Assembly: GCF_000502875.1 (NCBI RefSeq)
Contig: NZ_AYWX01000001.1
Span: 49,929 to 113,928 of the forward strand
DNA length: 64,000 bases
Reading direction: 5' to 3'
DNA from: Mesorhizobium sp. L2C084A000
GTDB lineage: Bacteria > Pseudomonadota > Alphaproteobacteria > Rhizobiales > Rhizobiaceae
Under the pieces are notes generated by a model. It made no database searches and had not been told where the DNA came from. It was given only the letters and a program-made list of their open reading frames with translations. This document shows, one piece after another, positions 63,512 through 64,000 of this stretch. The translations under genes were made by a program, and so were the position numbers. The stretch's first letter is position 1. Each line of letters begins with the position of its first letter.

Positions 63512-64000
63512 TCAGAGCAGAGGGTCGATGATGGCCGACATTTCCTCAATCGACATCGCCCCTTTGTAGGTCTTACCGTTGATGAAGAAGGTCGGTGTCG
63601 AGTCGACCTTGAATTCATTGGCGCCGCGCTTCTGGACCGATCTCACATCGTCCAGAAGTTTCTGGTCCGTCAAGCAGGCCTCGAAGGACTCCTGTGTAAA
63701 ACCGGCGAGCTTCGAGATTTGCAGCAGCGCATCCTTGGTATTCTGAACGCCAACCCAGTTCGCCTGCTGCCTGAACAGGACGTCGACCATAGGGTAATAG
63801 TTATCCTTGGCGCAGCGCGCCAGCATAAAACCGGCTTCGGCGCTCGGATCGAACGGGAATTCGCGCAGGATGTAGCGGACCTTGCCGGTGTCGATGTACT
63901 TGGTCTTCAGGTCCGGAAAGGTGGTCTCGGCGAAATGCGCGCAGTGTGGGCAGGTCATCGAGGCGTATTCGACGATGGTGACCTTGGCGTCATCCTTGCC
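63512..64000 (-). CDS. DsbA-family thiol-disulfide oxidoreductase, 5' end outside the window
   Basis: 162 residues of the 3' part are visible. They include the catalytic CPHC motif just after KVTIVEYASMT, ILREFPFDPSAEAGFMLARC, and the cis-Pro region VDSTPTFFINGKTY, where TP is the conserved cis-Pro motif of thioredoxin-fold enzymes. This is the DsbA/BdbD-like (thioredoxin_4) branch. An in-frame ATG at 63958 would cut into the fold before the CPHC, so the true start lies beyond base 64000. It is likely periplasmic, but the signal peptide is not in view. Confidence 0.92.
   Translation of the reverse strand, partial: GKDDAKVTIVEYASMTCPHCAHFAETTFPDLKTKYIDTGKVRYILREFPFDPSAEAGFMLARCAKDNYYPMVDVLFRQQANWVGVQNTKDALLQISKLAGFTQESFEACLTDQKLLDDVRSVQKRGANEFKVDSTPTFFINGKTYKGAMSIEEMSAIIDPLL

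Overview
The window looks like chromosomal DNA from a high-GC alphaproteobacterium of the order Hyphomicrobiales, most likely Mesorhizobium or a close Phyllobacteriaceae relative. This rests on overall gene content (a rhizobial exopolysaccharide locus, PotABCD-type ABC transporters under a LacI regulator, smc next to a DsbA-family gene, ppdK, DUF1499 and DUF427 genes) and on protein style. It is a judgement from reading, not from a database search.

Bases 1-33,200 are one large surface-polysaccharide locus. Apart from a Wzm/Wzt-like ABC exporter pair on the plus strand at the left edge, every gene is on the minus strand, so transcription runs from about 33.2 kb down to about 2 kb. In that order it holds: a WcaJ/ExoY-type initiating sugar-phosphate transferase; a UDP-HexNAc-type dehydrogenase and a UDP-glucuronate 4-epimerase-like enzyme; a family 2 glycosyltransferase, a Wzx-type flippase, two methyltransferases and two GT4 glycosyltransferases; a small anchored protein and a Fic-domain protein; two paralogous FecR-like exported proteins; and then a tight export/control operon (CpsB-type phosphatase, Wza-type lipoprotein, Wzc-type tyrosine kinase, an unidentified membrane-anchored helical-repeat protein, a Wzy-type polymerase). 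Next come rfbACBD for dTDP-L-rhamnose, translationally coupled to a 1527-residue four-domain glycosyltransferase, and finally pyruvyl transferase, methyltransferase and O-acyltransferase genes. Together these predict an acidic, rhamnose- and uronate-containing polymer with pyruvyl and acyl decoration, polymerised by a Wzx/Wzy route under tyrosine-phosphorylation control.

Bases 33,500-50,300 are ordinary chromosomal genes: bioY with a divergent metallo-beta-lactamase-fold hydrolase; a nucleoside-phosphorylase-family gene in an operon with a four-gene ABC transporter and a divergent LacI regulator that share a perfect 20-bp palindrome; a DUF1499 protein; an acyl-CoA ligase; small proteins; a polysaccharide deacetylase; a GT9 glycosyltransferase; pyruvate phosphate dikinase; a VOC protein; and tRNA-Gln(TTG).

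Bases 50,500-64,000 are a mosaic. There is a GT25 glycosyltransferase fused to an O-antigen-ligase-like membrane domain, a PhyH-type dioxygenase behind a 19-bp palindrome, a LysR regulator with an orphan Tat-exported solute-binding protein, and a visibly AT-richer stretch with a polysialyltransferase-family gene followed by a decayed 2OG-Fe(II) oxygenase gene. After these come a VanZ-like protein, two tandem paralogous tiny proteins, smc, and the 3' part of a DsbA-like gene cut by the window edge.

The items most worth a second look are the duplicated three-box repeat at the fic start, the FecR-like pair with shared acidic C-termini, the GT25-ligase fusion, the 1527-residue fusion, the 113-bp coding overlap at the end of the tyrosine kinase gene, and the tiny tandem RLPGG proteins.
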